A stretch of DNA of 64,000 bases from Phoenix dactylifera (GCF_009389715.1 NC_052401.1:918843-982842); one strand, 5' to 3'. Positions 13,195 to 25,900 are shown, counted from the stretch's first letter. Translations and numbers: made by a program. The notes: generated by a model not told the origin, from the letters alone.

Positions 13195-15261
13195 ATGGCA
13201 CATAATTTTAACATATGAGAATCTGCTTAGTGTTGCAGTATCAAGAAGAAAATGCTTTTCTATCTATAACATGAAAAATTGAGAGTTTCATATTTCATAA
13301 AGATTTTGTCAATCAGTTTTTCTTCCCAAATTACCATTAGCTTCATCATTACAGAATGGCATATACTACAGGGCAAGTGAATCATTAAAAAATAACATGT
13401 TTGTTTGGTATAACCCACTTAACCATTCTCAGCCTCCAGAACCACCAGCAATTATTTCCCTCTCTATCTCTCTATTTCGCTCTCTTTGGCACATGTGTAT
13501 GATGCTGTTGCCATAGCACAATTGTTTCCTTCCATTATTTCCCCACAATCACCTAACCACCCTAATGTGGGATCCACAGACCATACATAGTCCTCTTCAA
13601 CATAATAAGGTGCAATTTCCCTAGAGCTATCTTAATATGGAAATCTCCGTGGAAAGCAACAGAACTAAGCTGTAGCTTTCGCATTGAAACTACATATCAG
13701 CTGCACCCTTTTGCATGAGATTGTCATGTTACTGGAGTTTTTCTTTTCTTTTTTGTCTACTAAAGTTAAGGTTTAGTAAAGCTGATATCCCACAATAATG
13801 GATCCCATCTGACTGTTGTAATGAAAATAACAGCTATAATTACCTGATACGATCTTGTGGTTAAATATGATTTAGAATAAACTAATGGCCATTATAACAG
13901 CTATTATTGTCTGTTGTAACAGGAAATAACTAACAGCGATGGGAACATCACAGTGTTATTTGAACCATTCTTCATAGAATAGAAAAATTATCCCGTACAA
14001 CTGGTATGAAGATTCGAATTTTAAAAATGATATTATTTAACCATGTCAGCAATGGAAATATCAAATAACATCAATTTCCATGATATTCCAAAGAATGATA
14101 TGTCGTACCGGTTGATACCGGTGCATACTGACCAAACCATATTAATACCAAATCAGTACATGGTACATAAGCTATACTAAGTGTCAGTATGCCAAACTAT
14201 CCCCCATATCGGACGTACCGTACCAGAATGGTACCGATAAAGGGTCCGCGACCAAGATAGGGAACGTTGTTCCAAAGCGTTCCATTGATATATAACTATA
14301 AAACGAGAGCGAAAGATAAGGCAATGATAATAAGCAAGAAGGGGCAAGCAAATTACCAAATAGAGTTATGAGTATTTAGAGAGTCTTAGTTATTTTACTC
14401 GATAGGTTTCAAGAAGTTCAGTTTTCCCCCAAATATCATTGACAGTCACCATTTTGAACAGCTCTATGCCATAAGGGTGTGTTCAGGAGAGACACAAAGC
14501 AACATATTAAGTTTTTTTAAATGAATTTGTAAGAGTTTATGCCATAGTTCACATAATATATAAAAGATGGTGGCTAGAAGCTTGTATCAACAGGAAGTTC
14601 ATATACTTTGCATCTGCCTCTCTGAAGGCTCATATCGAAGTAAACCCAAAAGCTAATTCCTGGAACATGTTAGAAGCATGGCAAGATACTCTCTTTCCCT
14701 CTCCTCAAACCCTTATGTCAGAGTAAAATCCCAAACATGACACTAATGGTGAATCAATGTCCAAAGTGGTAACTTTGGTAGAAAATTCTATATATCAACA
14801 AGATCTCATAACAACTGCAATATTTAATCTTCTTACACAAGCAATTCGCATGGCAGCACATCCAATCTGAGACAGAAAAGTGAGGATTTATATAAAACCT
14901 AATTCACAATAAACAGATTTCAAAGCCAGAACCCGGACCCAATATGATGTTCTTATTTCTATGATTATTACAAAAAGTAGGGTTTTTATCTAAACCTAGT
15001 TCATGAAAATTATAATCCAAGAACAAAATCGCATGTTCTTCTACCTCCTAAAACTTCACGAATAACATCCAAACTTCTATCAGAGACTAGTATCCAAGAA
15101 TACATCAAATCAATCCAATGGATTGAGATTTTCTCAATAAAGAATCCATCAGACGTACAACTGCCTAAAAACGAATTAAATGATCATACAGGAAAGAAAA
15201 AAAACCTTTGGAGAAGGAGCGAGACATCATCTTCGGTTATGTAGCCCCTCTTCGTTCCCAT
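4157..15261 (-). CDS. MYB/SANT (homeodomain-like) nuclear protein, six exons
   Basis: The spliced frame runs through exons 15261-15206, 12014-11822, 9076-8990, 7104-6718, 5905-5743 and 5346-4157, all with GT-AG borders and matching phases, giving 691 residues. The start is the ATG at 15261 (MGTKRGY). Residues 1-83 form a conserved N-terminal module (DDVSLLLQRY, NAREYQMLWRHLAYRD). An acidic DDDSDLEFELE patch begins at 84. One MYB/SANT repeat spans about 198-250, with W202, W222 and W243 as its three regularly spaced tryptophans after a KKKRK stretch. The remainder is Ala/Ser/Pro-rich and ends in acidic sequence. The architecture matches a plant family of homeodomain-like proteins (Arabidopsis At1g58220 type). 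A DNA- or chromatin-binding role in the nucleus is inferred, and its targets are not known to me. The frame is fully open. Intron 1 contains a partial copy of exon 2. Confidence 0.9.
7105..8989 (-). other. MYB/SANT gene intron 3
   Basis: This AT-rich intron lies between the acidic-patch exon and the MYB exon. Short open frames near 8166-8428 occur on both strands and have no recognisable family. I see no terminal repeats or RNA gene in it. Confidence 0.6.
9077..11821 (-). other. MYB/SANT gene intron 2
   Basis: This long intron has no recognisable coding exon on either strand. The part from about 10500 to 11400 is less AT-biased and reads like old transposon-derived sequence, but I found no terminal repeats or target duplication to define an element. 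Confidence 0.5.
11964..12160 (-). repeat. tandem duplication unit A (exon 2 acceptor side)
   Basis: This 197-base unit is directly repeated at 12161-12357 with about nine differences. It covers the first 51 bases of the functional exon 2 of the MYB/SANT gene, its acceptor site and 146 bases of intron 1. Confidence 0.9.
12161..12357 (-). repeat. tandem duplication unit B (partial exon 2 copy in intron 1)
   Basis: This is the second unit of the duplication. It contains a 51-base copy of the start of exon 2 (12211-12161) behind an intact TTTTTTAG acceptor, and it encodes YSATSFLTLLQEICQFA beside the functional YSATSILALLQEISQFA. The copy is exactly 17 codons long and is followed directly by GTTCACC, which could act as a donor. 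Inclusion would therefore keep the reading frame. Confidence 0.85.
13147..13196. repeat. GT/GA compound microsatellite
   Basis: A run of GT dinucleotides followed by GA dinucleotides inside intron 1 of the MYB/SANT gene. Confidence 0.9.
13785..13965. repeat. CCATTATAACAG-type repeat, probable MITE relic
   Basis: Contains GGCCATTATAACAGC, TGTTGTAACAG and related words that recur at about 23340-23790. Boundaries and terminal repeats are not clear. It lies in intron 1 of the MYB/SANT gene. Confidence 0.35.
14105..14270. repeat. GGTACC-rich dispersed repeat, copy 1
   Basis: This stretch is dense in TACCGG, GGTACCG and GTACCGTACC words and shares an ordered block (GTGTC-GTATGCCAAACT, then CGTACCG, then ATGGTACC) with about 35200-35290. 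It lies in intron 1 of the MYB/SANT gene. No protein-coding capacity is seen. Confidence 0.6.
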
Positions 15262-15560
15262 TTTCGCAATTACCGACTCGAATCAGAAAAAGATTTGAAC
15301 TTTAGGAAAATTGGCTATCGAAACATGAGATATCAAGAATATTAGACTGTCAATATTTATAGAGATTCTTATATCAAATAGAGAGGAGGCAAAAGGGAGC
15401 GGAGTAGAAATCCTCAAGGACAGAACACTTTGGATATATAGGAAGAGAAGAGAAGATAACACTGCAGCTGAGAGAAGAGAAGAGAAGAGAAAGAAAAGGA
15501 TTTGGGACAAAAAAAAAAAAGAGGAGGGTGGGAGGGGGGGGAGGAAGAATTTCTTTTCAC
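15262..15560 (-). promoter_or_regulatory. putative leader and core promoter of the MYB/SANT gene
   Basis: Upstream of the ATG on the minus strand lies pyrimidine-rich sequence with repeated TCTCT motifs and a TATATATCC word near 15431-15440, followed by TCTTGAGG-like leader sequence. This is compatible with a plant core promoter and 5' leader. The transcription start was not determined. Confidence 0.35.
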
Positions 15561-18500
15561 TCCACGAATCTCTTCCCGTTTGAAGACGATAAATAAAAAG
15601 AGTTTGGAGGGAAATTGGATGCCTCCGATCCTCTTCTAATCCTCCCCTAAGTTATTTGTTTCTATTTAATTTCTAAAAAAGAAATTGTTTTTTTCTTCCC
15701 TTTTTCAATCAAAAAGGATTGCTCCTCTATTTTTCTTATTTTCCCACTGATTCTCTTGATCCATACAAAACCTAAGGACCCATTTTGTTTGCAAAATTTT
15801 TTCATTAAAATATTTTTTAAAAAAATAAATTTTGAGAATATGATATCTGAAAAAATAATTTTAGCATATCATAGAAAAAATGGCATATTTCATTGTGGGT
15901 TATATTTGGTTGATTATCTACTTTCTTAGAAAAATTGTATTAAATATCTATTATATATTTAATAAATAAAAAGATCTTATTCATAGATTTTGATGGGTTA
16001 AGGATATTTTTGAAAAAAAAAAAATCAATTTTCAAGAGAAAAAGTAGCTTTTTCATACCTTTCGTAAATTTTTTTATTTTATAAAATACGAAAATTTTAT
16101 TTCTATAAAAATGCTATTTTTCTATCTTTCTCCTATGAAAACTCTAATAAACAAGAGGTATTTTTTTATTTTTTCATTGATCACACTTTCTAATCTCTTT
16201 TTTTTGCGAACCAAGTGAGTCCTAAAAGGGGTTCTAGTTTTTCCTTTCTTGTATTTTGCTTTGGGGATGGTGACGTTGATTAAGGAAAAAAAAAAAAAAG
16301 AGAATAAGCAGCCATTTGAGCAACCTTTCTCACCAATATATATTAACCTTTAAAGAATTATTTGTAGTATAATTTTAATTTTTAACAAATAAGATGGTAG
16401 AATACCAGAAGTCCTTCTAAAAATTAGAGCAACGGATTAATCAACTCTGGCTCTTGTGTTAGCATGAAGGAAGGACTTTAACTTACTCAATCGATACTTT
16501 CAAAAAAAATATTTTTAATTATATTTATTCTTTTGAAAGCGCCTGTAGATAAATCACAGATACCATTATCTCACCAATACGCAAGATAAGACTTGAAAAG
16601 TTACTTTTTTATATGTAAAACTTGTACTTAGTTAAGACAAATGAACAATACAAAAGAGGATTAAAAAAAAAAGAGTCAAATTTGCTTGTTTAAGTAATAT
16701 GATAATAGAAAAATAAAAGATAAATAGAAGAAATGTTTGTAAGCATGTCACCTTCCTTTTGTACCTTATAGAGAGATTTGGAGAGAGAGAGAGAGAAATA
16801 ACTTGTATATTATCTTTTAATTTATCTTCTTATTTTAAAAGTGAAAGTTTTTTTCCTCCTCTCCACACCATAGTCCAAAAAATCAAAATCCAACCCTAGC
16901 ACCAGCAGTCGACTATATCTTAAATTCTTTGATTTAAAAAAGTCTAACATAACTTTTAACTCCCAAAGAGGAGCGGGAGAAGGTTTAGATGCATGGCTTT
17001 TTTAAAGTCATAATTTTTGTCAATGTTTTTTCCACATATATAGTACGCATGTAAAATTCTAGTCTAATCGAGAAAGAAAAAAAGTTGTTTGCTTTATACC
17101 TTTTATTTTTAATTTTTTTCTCTTCCAATATACATTCAAACAATCTCAAGGACGCAGAAAGTGCACACTAGCTTTATTTAAATAAAAATTGATAATTCAT
17201 TAATTTATGAGGATAATTAACAATGCAGTCTAGACAAAAAAGTCTCAAGGTCCTAATTAGCTAAGTTGATGAAATATCTTGTATTGACACTCCTGCAACA
17301 AACTTTTACTGCATCCTATTTAGCTAGATTAATTTCTACCAATCCCAACTCTTTAAAAGAAAGAAAGAAAGAGCATGGCCTCTATTGTGCTTGGGAGGGG
17401 AACAGACTACTTTCTTAACTCCGTTAGATCTTAACACTAATCATCACATTCTCCTCTTTTTTGCTCATGCATGAAATTTTCAGTATTAGATTTACGTACT
17501 CCCATACCAATAAATCATAGCTTTTTGTTAGTGTGTTACAGGATAATTATATTGTACAAGAAAGAACAGGCACTATATGTGAAAGGATGAGGATATGCTT
17601 TGGGAAATCACTGACAAATAGAGACGGTAACAACAGACTTTTTGTAAGATCTGAACAAATAAGACTTTTGTCTATTTCCTACAATATCATATGACTAATC
17701 GATTTCCGTAAACTCTTGGAAGTATGGTTAATACTCAGTTTGAAATTTTGGATTGTATGAAGTTTGGTTAACATTAAACTCTTAGAAGTAAGGATTTTTC
17801 TCTCAATTAAATTAACTGTGCATGTGATTTCACATATTTACTGCATGGTAGAAGACTATGCTATTAAATTATGGATAATCTGTTTACAAAGTTGGTAATT
17901 GGCAAATCAAACAATTAAAGTTTATTTTATCATTCCAACCTTATTGATAGAAAGAAGATCTAGCTCCATCTTGATTTTATGTCTATAGTTCTCATTTTTG
18001 CAACATTGAGTGTGCGGAATATGTTTCAATCTCATAGTTTAGAATGGCAAGTTATGCACCCGAACCCTACCTCTATCCACATTCAATGCTCACTCATACT
18101 CGTAGCTCATATTACATGCATAGCAAATAACAAGTAGACAATACAAATTGGCTGTTCCAAGTGTTGTAGCTCTCTATGATCTAATGGAGCATCCTATTTA
18201 AGCAAATCTATAAGCTACTCTTCACTTAAATTATTCACTCTAGATCGCCATGAATGATAATCCGTAACAAGCAAAGAACTCTGACCTAGATTATATATAT
18301 AAATCAACTTAAAACTTTTGTAAAAAGAAATCAAAAAAATAGTTTTTCACAAAGAACTCTTCATCCTTTACTCATGTAAGATTATAAAAGGAGGAATACC
18401 TTAGTTTTTTTCACATTGACTGGTGGCTTAATATTGACATATACAACATCTTGATGCTTAAGTTCTTATAAAATGTTTCTTAGCATCTTATGTTTTACCA

Positions 18501-18630
18501 AGATGAACAAATATCTGGGTTCATCTCCACATCTACCACCAAGCCAAGGTAACTCACAAAATCACCCTTCAAAACCTTGCCATTTCCCCCACTACCCTGT
18601 CCTCCTCCACCCCACCCTCCACTAACATTC
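15561..18630. other. AT-rich intergenic region
   Basis: The region lies between the diverging MYB/SANT gene and the small coiled-coil gene. Apart from the MITE at 15776-16222 I see no gene, RNA or defined repeat. It has long A and T runs and short GA tracts (about 16780-16796). Confidence 0.55.
15776..16222. mobile_element. Tourist-like MITE with TAA target duplication
   Basis: The 447-base AT-rich element is bounded by imperfect inverted ends, GGACCCATTTTGTTTGC and the complement of GCGAACCAAGTGAGTCC, with about 17 of the first 21 positions matching. It is flanked by TAA at 15773-15775 and 16223-16225. A three-base TAA/TTA duplication and GC-rich ends around an AT-rich core are typical of PIF/Harbinger-derived MITEs. 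There is no transposase frame, so it would be non-autonomous. Its ends resemble those at 53909-54422. Confidence 0.65.
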
Positions 18631-18636
18631 AGGACT

Positions 18637-18684
18637 CGGGCCTGGCCCAATATTATTTAGAACGGGCCTGGCCTAATATTATCT
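18637..18684 (+). promoter_or_regulatory. duplicated 26-base promoter module with TGGGCC-like motifs
   Basis: The block GGGCCTGGCCCAATATTATT recurs 26 bases downstream as GGGCCTGGCCTAATATTATC, directly ahead of the GC-rich first exon of the small coiled-coil gene. GGCCCA/TGGGCC words resemble the site II elements found in promoters of growth-related plant genes. The promoter role is inferred from position. Confidence 0.45.
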
Positions 18685-18739
18685 TTTCTCGGCTCGTTCT
18701 TCTGGGCTGGAGTATAATGTTCTTATTTGGTCTAGGACT

Positions 18740-18998
18740 GGGCTGGAAAAAACCCAAACCCCGCCGCCCGAGCCATCCGCGCTCCTTCCTCCCGTCTCTC
18801 TATCTCTCTCTCCCCCCCCGGCCACCCGTGGCCGCCGCCACCTTCGCCGGAGCCCTCTCGCCCCCTCGCGACCCCAACGACCTCCACGCCGCCGGAGAAG
18901 ATCGCCTGTCATCGATCTCACGAGTCACGCCCTCCACCGGGAACCCTCTCCTGGCGTCGGGGCCGCGCTTCTCTCTTCGCGGCGGAGAAGAAGAGCCG
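18740..18998 (+). other. GC-rich non-coding first exon (5' leader)
   Basis: This short stretch is GC-rich against AT-rich surroundings, begins with CT-rich leader-like sequence and ends at a consensus donor (GCCG|GTAAGC). Open frames through it do not continue in frame to the conserved MDKLL start, so I treat it as untranslated. Confidence 0.5.
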
Positions 18999-19420
18999 GT
19001 AAGCCGAACCCCGGATCCCTTCGTAGATTAGATCACATAATCTAAGCCAGTTTCCTTTAGCGCTATATAGATGTCATAATCCAAAGCTCGTCTCCTTCGA
19101 ATCCCTAATTCCTTAATTTTTATCTACTCCAATCTTTTATAATCACTTATGCCTCTGTTTTTATGTACTAAATCCTAATTTCCGCAGGCCAAGTTCCCAA
19201 TTTGAGGTAAGAAAAAGAAAGAGCTTTTTCGTAGCAATCGCCGCCATAATGCTAAATTATTTCGCCTAATTTTATGTGAATCCTTAGAGTTGTCTCGACG
19301 GCATTGTTACTTTCTAGATTTACTAGTGGTTCTCTTTTTCCAGATTTGGTTTGAGTTGAATTCATCCTGTTGTATATTCTTCTGCAGGAAAAATCTTTGC
19401 ATTTCATATAGTTATCTGCT

Positions 19421-22400
19421 ATGGATAAATTGTTGCAATTTGGAAGGAAAGCATGGTTTATGGTCAGGGTGCTCTCGGGATACGAAGAAAGAAGGATTAG
19501 AGCCTACAGAATACAACTCCAACAGCGTATTGAGAAGGTTTTTTATCATTTGTCGGATAGATATATAACAGCTAGTGTTTGTCATGATGTACATACATTG
19601 CATCCATTCTCTGCATCATTTTCTAGTTTGATTATATTTTAAATAGATAGACGTTTAATACAAGCAGTATATACTACTTCATATATGCATGCATATGTAT
19701 GTATATGTTTGTGCTTATGCATGTGTATATTTTGTGTTTAGATGCATACTTTATGTCCTATTACAATAACCATTATAACTTTTATATTGAATGTTGTTTT
19801 CTACAGGGGCATATCAAGCACGCACAAAGACACGCAATTACTGCTTTTTGCACGAATTGTGGCTTTGCTTATTCTTTGTGGGGTACATCCCTTTTTCTGC
19901 AGGGAGTACTTATGCATATGTATATAGCTTCATGCATTAATAGATTGGCATGTATTCTTATTAATATATCTATGGAATATCATTTTCTAGAGGAACTTGA
20001 TGGGCGATAAGAGTATAGGAGCATCCTTCGGGAACCGTTTGGCCAAATTTGTCTAAAGTTAGGGAGAGTGTTGAAACTGATAATTTGGCCTGTAGTTGTC
20101 ATAAAGTTTCTGCAAAAGCACAATGAGAATTAGAAGGGGTTCGGATAAAGTGCTGGTATTCATTGTTGGAGAAGTGCATAGACTAGAAGTGAGATGGAAG
20201 CTTCCACAGAGAATATTTTGTAAAATCAAATCCTTTGAATATCCTGATTCTAGGAAGAGCATATGATGGGGCACATAGATCCTGAAGACCTGACCTTCAA
20301 AGCTGTATTCAAATTCACGGATGGGACCCGTGTGAAAGCTAAGCAATTAGGATGGCTTCAGAAATTCCTATGGAGATTCAGTAACGGACCAGACAGCATA
20401 TCTTTTCATGCTAACAGGTTGTACATCCACTGCTGGAGAGAAAGTGCTTGTGCTGTTAGTTTTAGGTCAACATGGTCACTGAACCATGATTAAATGAAGA
20501 GGGTGAATTGCCCAATGTTGATAATTAATTAGGTTAAAATAAGGAAAGAAAAATATTAAAAATCATGTATATCAGAAGTTCAAAGGCCGGTATAGGATTG
20601 TCATGATAATTTCATATACTTCACCATACCAAATCTTCTTCCATGTATTATGTAGACCTTAAGTAATGCACTCATGGAGTTTAAAGCAAGACAGGCTTGG
20701 GGAGAATTCTGAATTAAAACAATGTGAGTGACCTTGAATAGATAAATGTCCATTTGTTGTGACATTTATTAGTTCATTGCACAAGATCCACCAATTTTTA
20801 TCATTTTTAATTTGTTTATTAGTTTTCGTTTATTACTCTTTGAAGAACCTTGGACTGATGTTGGCATGTTGGGTTAATTCTACATGAAGTCTTTCATATC
20901 TATGATATAGTTATCCTTGTTATGAATTTGAAATATGCATTCACACCTGCTTTAGGACTTTTTTTTTGTTTTATTTGTTTAGGTACAAGCTAGGAAGCAA
21001 GAGTTGAGACGGATTCCAGAACAGGCTATCTTGTCAGAGGTTCGTTGCATGGTTGAGCAGATGCAAGCACTCAATCGTCAGCTGGAAGAAACAGTAAGTC
21101 CATCTCAAAATACCTATGGTCTTGAATATTTGCATGATTTACCTCTACTTAAATGTATGTGTGAAGCATCAAGAGATAGAGTATACTGTTCCTCTCATAC
21201 TCACGGAAGTGCAAAACTTAATATTTAATGCACTTGTAATTTTTTTAAAGAATTTTGGATAACATTCTAGCTGGAAGAGCAATAGTAGTACCTACAGTGA
21301 GCATGTTAGATGTATTAGATAAAAAGTATGAAAATTATTAGTTATGCCTCCACATTACCAGCGACAAACAATATCATATCTTATTAAACAAAAAAAAGAT
21401 AAAACAGCTATAGAGAAACCAAACCATAATGTACGGAATAGGAACAATGTATGAAGGCACAAGTATGGTGGTTATTAGGCATACATGACTGATATTATCC
21501 AACTATCTATAATTATAAAGACTCTATCATGTACTTCTTCCCTAGTTTTTGAATGGATTGAAAATGGAGCATGTCTATGTATTCATTGGTCATAGAAGAC
21601 CTAGTCTAACTGAAAAGGGGAATCACAAGAAAAAGGAGAAAACAAGATGCAAGATGTAGAAAAACAAGAGCATGATTTTGTGCCAATGAATAGAGGTAAA
21701 GCATCCGTGTGTTAGTTCTTGAAACTGTTGAAGAATAACTTTCAGATAAGCCAAAATAACTGGACATGGCTTCTTGACTAAAAGACATGTTCTGGTCAAG
21801 CTTTTTTGTGGGTGCCCCTTTATTATATAATCCTCTCTGGTAACAAAACATACAAGCTTCTGGCTAGATTTATAATGTTAGCTTGTACACTGGGCAACCC
21901 GAGCACCTTTTGCCTAAGAAATAAAAATCATAAATTTAGCCTCTTCGGAGTTCTTTCAACCATAATGGTGAATGACTAATGTTGATTGGCTATGAAAGCT
22001 ATTTATGATGGGTAGCACGGGAAAACAAGAATTTTGGTTGGAATCTCATTCTGTTAGGCGTGTCACCCCTCTCTCAAAAAGCAATGACATTCTGGAGGGA
22101 ATTTATAAAGTTGACTTCATTTTAGAGGGATGGTTGCTTTTGTCAATTTGATGGCCGCAGCACTAATGCTTCCAACTTTTGTTCTGCTGCAGGAAGCTGC
22201 AATCGAAGAGTACTTCAAACCAATTGATAAGAACGCAGAGATCATAATGGATATGCAACTTGAGAAAGAAGAAAAGCAAATGAAGGAGATGCTGAAGGCC
22301 ATGAACGAGCAGGCTATGTTACAAAGAGAGATGGCAGCAAAGAAAATTGTTAGCAGTGCAGATGTAAGCCATCCAACTCAACAAATGGCATCCACCCCAT

Positions 22401-22423
22401 CAAATCAAGAACAGGCTAAATAA
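19421..22423 (+). CDS. small coiled-coil protein, conserved in plants, function unknown
   Basis: Three coding exons (19421-19537, 20983-21093, 22193-22423) join in phase 0 with GT-AG borders, giving 152 residues from MDKLLQFGR to NQEQAK. The first 39 residues are basic with one moderately hydrophobic stretch (AWFMVRVLSG) and a YEERRIRAYR segment. Residues 40-76 are charged (RRIPEQAILSEVRCMVEQM) and residues 77-136 are strongly helical with heptad-like Glu/Lys/Met spacing, so a coiled coil is likely. The start at 19421 opens the only frame that joins through all three exons. Upstream, a GC-rich non-coding exon (about 18740-18998, donor GTAAGC) and possibly a tiny one (19188-19206) form the 5' leader. 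I believe similar short proteins are widespread in plants, but I know of no assigned role. The frame is intact and a polyadenylation-like AATAAA lies near 22489. Confidence 0.85.
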
Positions 22424-22499
22424 TATTCCATTAACATTTGACACAGAGTTAAAAAGTAATTAAGTGTATCTTTTACATCTGGTTGGGTAATAAAAATAT

Positions 22500-25400
22500 T
22501 ACTATTGTATCAGAGATTTTGTTCACGCATTCAAAAGGTTTAAGATGTTCCAGTTTTGGCTGTTCCTGAGTGCTTATATAGTATCAATAGCATCCTTCAC
22601 TTTATCCTGATAAATTGCATATACTTAAGCTGAGAAAGATTTTATATGAACTATCGACCACAAATATTTCAGTTCGTATGACCAGCTGAAAAGTAAATTA
22701 CTTCTGTATATTTGGATAAAGGGCAAACTGGAACTGCGGTCTCATACAAGCTATGACATGCGGTACCTCCTAGCCATCATGGTGAATGGGTTAAGAAAAA
22801 GTAAAACTTTATGACTGGGATTTGTGGATTGCAGCTGATAGTCTAGCATGACAAAGAGCTCATGTTTTGCATCTGAATGTTATGAGCATTTCCATGAAGT
22901 TTGTCTGAATCCACAAAAAAGCTTTTTGTGTTTATAGATGCAGCAGAACAGTTTGTAAGCTCATTATGAACCTGATGCTGGTGTTAGGTACTCGGTCATA
23001 AGTTCTGTATCATCCATTAATTCTGTGCTAACTTGACGCATCAATTTGAAATAAGATGATGAGGTGGTGCATGCTTTGTTTAAAGCCTTTCTTGTCACTT
23101 AACATATTTTAAAATACCTTGATGGATGTGGTTGACGTTCACATAAATAAGAAAGCGATGTTACCATATAGGAAGTTCAGAAAGCTCCTCTTATTCATAA
23201 ATAATTAAAGTCGATCTGTATATTTCTGTTGACACGATGCATTGGATAAGCATGTAAGATTCATTTACAGACATAAGACTACAACTGTATATGATGAATT
23301 ATAAAGCCTGAATTTTGTTGACGCAGTTTTTATGGTATTAAATAACGATATTATAACCATTATAATGGTTTTGGCCACCTCCTATTACATTGTTGAGATA
23401 TATAATATTAAAAAATATAATGGCTATTATGTTCTGTTATTTTTCCTTATTTTCTATTATAAAGGGTCATTATAACATAAATAATGACCATTATACTTGC
23501 TCGTATTTCTTAGTTAGCTTTTTTTAAAAAAAAATTTCCTTTTTTCCCTCAAAATTCCCTCTGAATGCGATTACTATCCAAAAAATATATTATTTATTAA
23601 TAAAAAATAAGGAAAAGATAATACAACTACTTTTTTAGATATTGTTTGTTATTTCCCATCATAATACCATTATAACATCTATTGTGTTACTAGTTATTTT
23701 AATATTAAAAAGCATTGGAAAATGTTTTCTGAGATAATTAATGGACGTTATATCAGCTACAAAAGTTAATAAAGATTTTGGTTGGAAGCTATCCGTAACA
23801 GGTATGTACTATTCAAAACATTGGTTTTGGTCTCTCTTTTATGTTCAAAATCCCCTTTTCTAATAAAAGAAAAATTCGAATTTGATTTATGGCATGGGCA
23901 TTTTTTTTCCAATCATTATGAAATTTTCTCCTACCACTTATACCATCGGCAATTATAGAGTTTCTTATATGCATCGAATATATTTGCACCAAGAGAGAGA
24001 GTTTTATTTTTTATTTTTATTTTTTGACATTAAGACGGGACGATCTCTACTCTCAATCCTATATCCATTTTATCCTTTTTTTAGGACTAATTCCAATTAA
24101 AATCTAACTTCCATCCTCTTAGCTAGGAAGGAATTGGAGGTGCAAATAGTGCATTCTAGCAAGTCATGTAGAATGGTTGATGGCCTTTAGACTCGAAATA
24201 TTTTTGTCCCTTCTCTAACTTCAACATGGACCCAAAACCAATAAGATGTGACGAGCTAATTTTTATATGGTTTTGTTTAGGATAATGGCTAAGCTGCTGC
24301 TTCCATGATGTCAAAGGCCACAGCCATTAGCGGACTCAGATGAAAGTAGGCAGAAGTCCATATGGCCATTTTTAGGGCAAGGAGCACTGTTGCTGCCCTT
24401 CGTTTTGCCTTTGGTTGTTTCTTCCAAGAAGTTATGGAAGGTATATAAACACTTGTTTTTATGCCTTTGTGAGCATGTACTTGTTTCATGTGATTTGTCA
24501 TGCATAGATGAATCAATGAAGTAGTATTTTCTAAATGGTATACCATAGGTTGTCTAATTTTGTACAAAACCAGTATTGACATATTAAATGCATCCGACGG
24601 TAGCCATCAGTGACTGGGATTCTTGTCTAATATACTCCAAGCTTACATATGAAAGCATGCTGCAAGGTTTTGTTATTAAATAAGTTAAAAAATTGTAGGT
24701 TTAAAACTATTGGTCTGGCCATGGAGTTGGCAAAAAGATATTATCCTAACGATCATATCTTTTTGTTTAAAACTCAAAGATTCTAGATTTGAGTTATATC
24801 CTAAATTTTCTCCTTTTTGTTTCTGAAAACATTGGAGTTGGCAAGTTTTACTTGTAAGTTAAAAACTAGAAGATTTCTGGTAGCTACTATTGCAATCACA
24901 AGGTCTGAAGATACACAACAAACTCCCTTAGATCAATCAGACACTACTTGGTTGTAATAATATATACATGTCAAGACACATTAAACACCAACCATGAAAA
25001 TATGCTTGCCTAACACCATACTAATGCATTGTTGGCTTGCCTGGTGGCATGAGAAGTATGTTCCCCTCCGCCATGGTAAACTAAATAATGGAAGAAAACA
25101 TTTTGGTAATAGATTTGGGTCTCTTAACATTTGGCTAATGCACCTTGGACCACAAAACAATTGATCTACGGGCACCCCACAAAAGGAACCGTTATCCTAA
25201 AGACATAGCTTGGTGTTTGGTCTTTGTCCGTCCCTCTTTGCTCTCACATTCTTTTTGTTCGTTTTAACCAAGCAATGCTTTGTGCCGTCAACCTTTCATT
25301 TCCGAGCTCAGAGCTGTATAGAAGGGTGTTATCCATGCAAAATATGTGCTGGGTACAAATCGCATTCTCTTCGAAAAGGACTCAGCTACAATGATTGAGT

Positions 25401-25900
25401 GAATTAAGAATTGGGGGTGTGCTACTGAGGGACAACTGCTGCTCTTCGACATCTGCAGGATTTTGGAAGAGTGGGGTTTTTATCAGGCTATGCATGTATA
25501 TAAGAAGGCAAATAGTGCTATTGACTGGGTTGCCTTTTTTTACTGTCCACCATTTTGGAAGTTTTATTTGGATAGGCCATGCTTCTATGCCTGACCCATT
25601 ATATATCTTTTTATTTTTTTTTGATGGTGCTGGCTGCATTCAAACTCGTCTTGTGTGACTCGTTGAAAAAAAAAAGAATAAGAAGAAAACGCTTCCAAAA
25701 TCTTTTGTTGCTTTCTTTAACAAAACAAACCGTAGTCAAATGTCTCAAATTAGCTTCGACTCTCCCCATGGCATTCGAAGTTTCCAGTTCGCATGAGTTA
25801 CCACGTAGCCAGGCCTTGGAGTGGTTTCAGTAATTTCCACGCCACCTTCCATCAAATATCTACGTGATTTATAACTAGGGATCCAATACTTCGAAATCCA
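22500..25900. other. intergenic region
   Basis: This gene-free stretch lies between the small coiled-coil gene and the CBSCBSPB gene. It contains the CCATTATAA-rich repeat at about 23335-23790. A minus-strand open frame at 24289-24582 has no family I recognise. No RNA gene was seen. Confidence 0.5.
23335..23790. repeat. CCATTATAATGG-rich repeat, probable MITE relic
   Basis: Several ACCATTATAA and complementary TTATAATGG words occur in this AT-rich stretch, including a short perfect palindrome around 23355-23371 (AACCATTATAATGGTT). Similar words occur at 13785-13965. The inverted organisation suggests a decayed, non-autonomous DNA transposon, but I could not fix its ends. Confidence 0.35.

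Noticed and set aside
18717-19031. 104-codon open frame over the GC-rich first exon
   Set aside because: It is Pro/Arg-rich, matches no family, and is not in a frame that joins the conserved MDKLL start after splicing. It is better read as untranslated leader.
24289-24582. 97-codon minus-strand open frame ending in a hydrophobic stretch
   Set aside because: No family, no splice partners and no leader features. Treated as chance.
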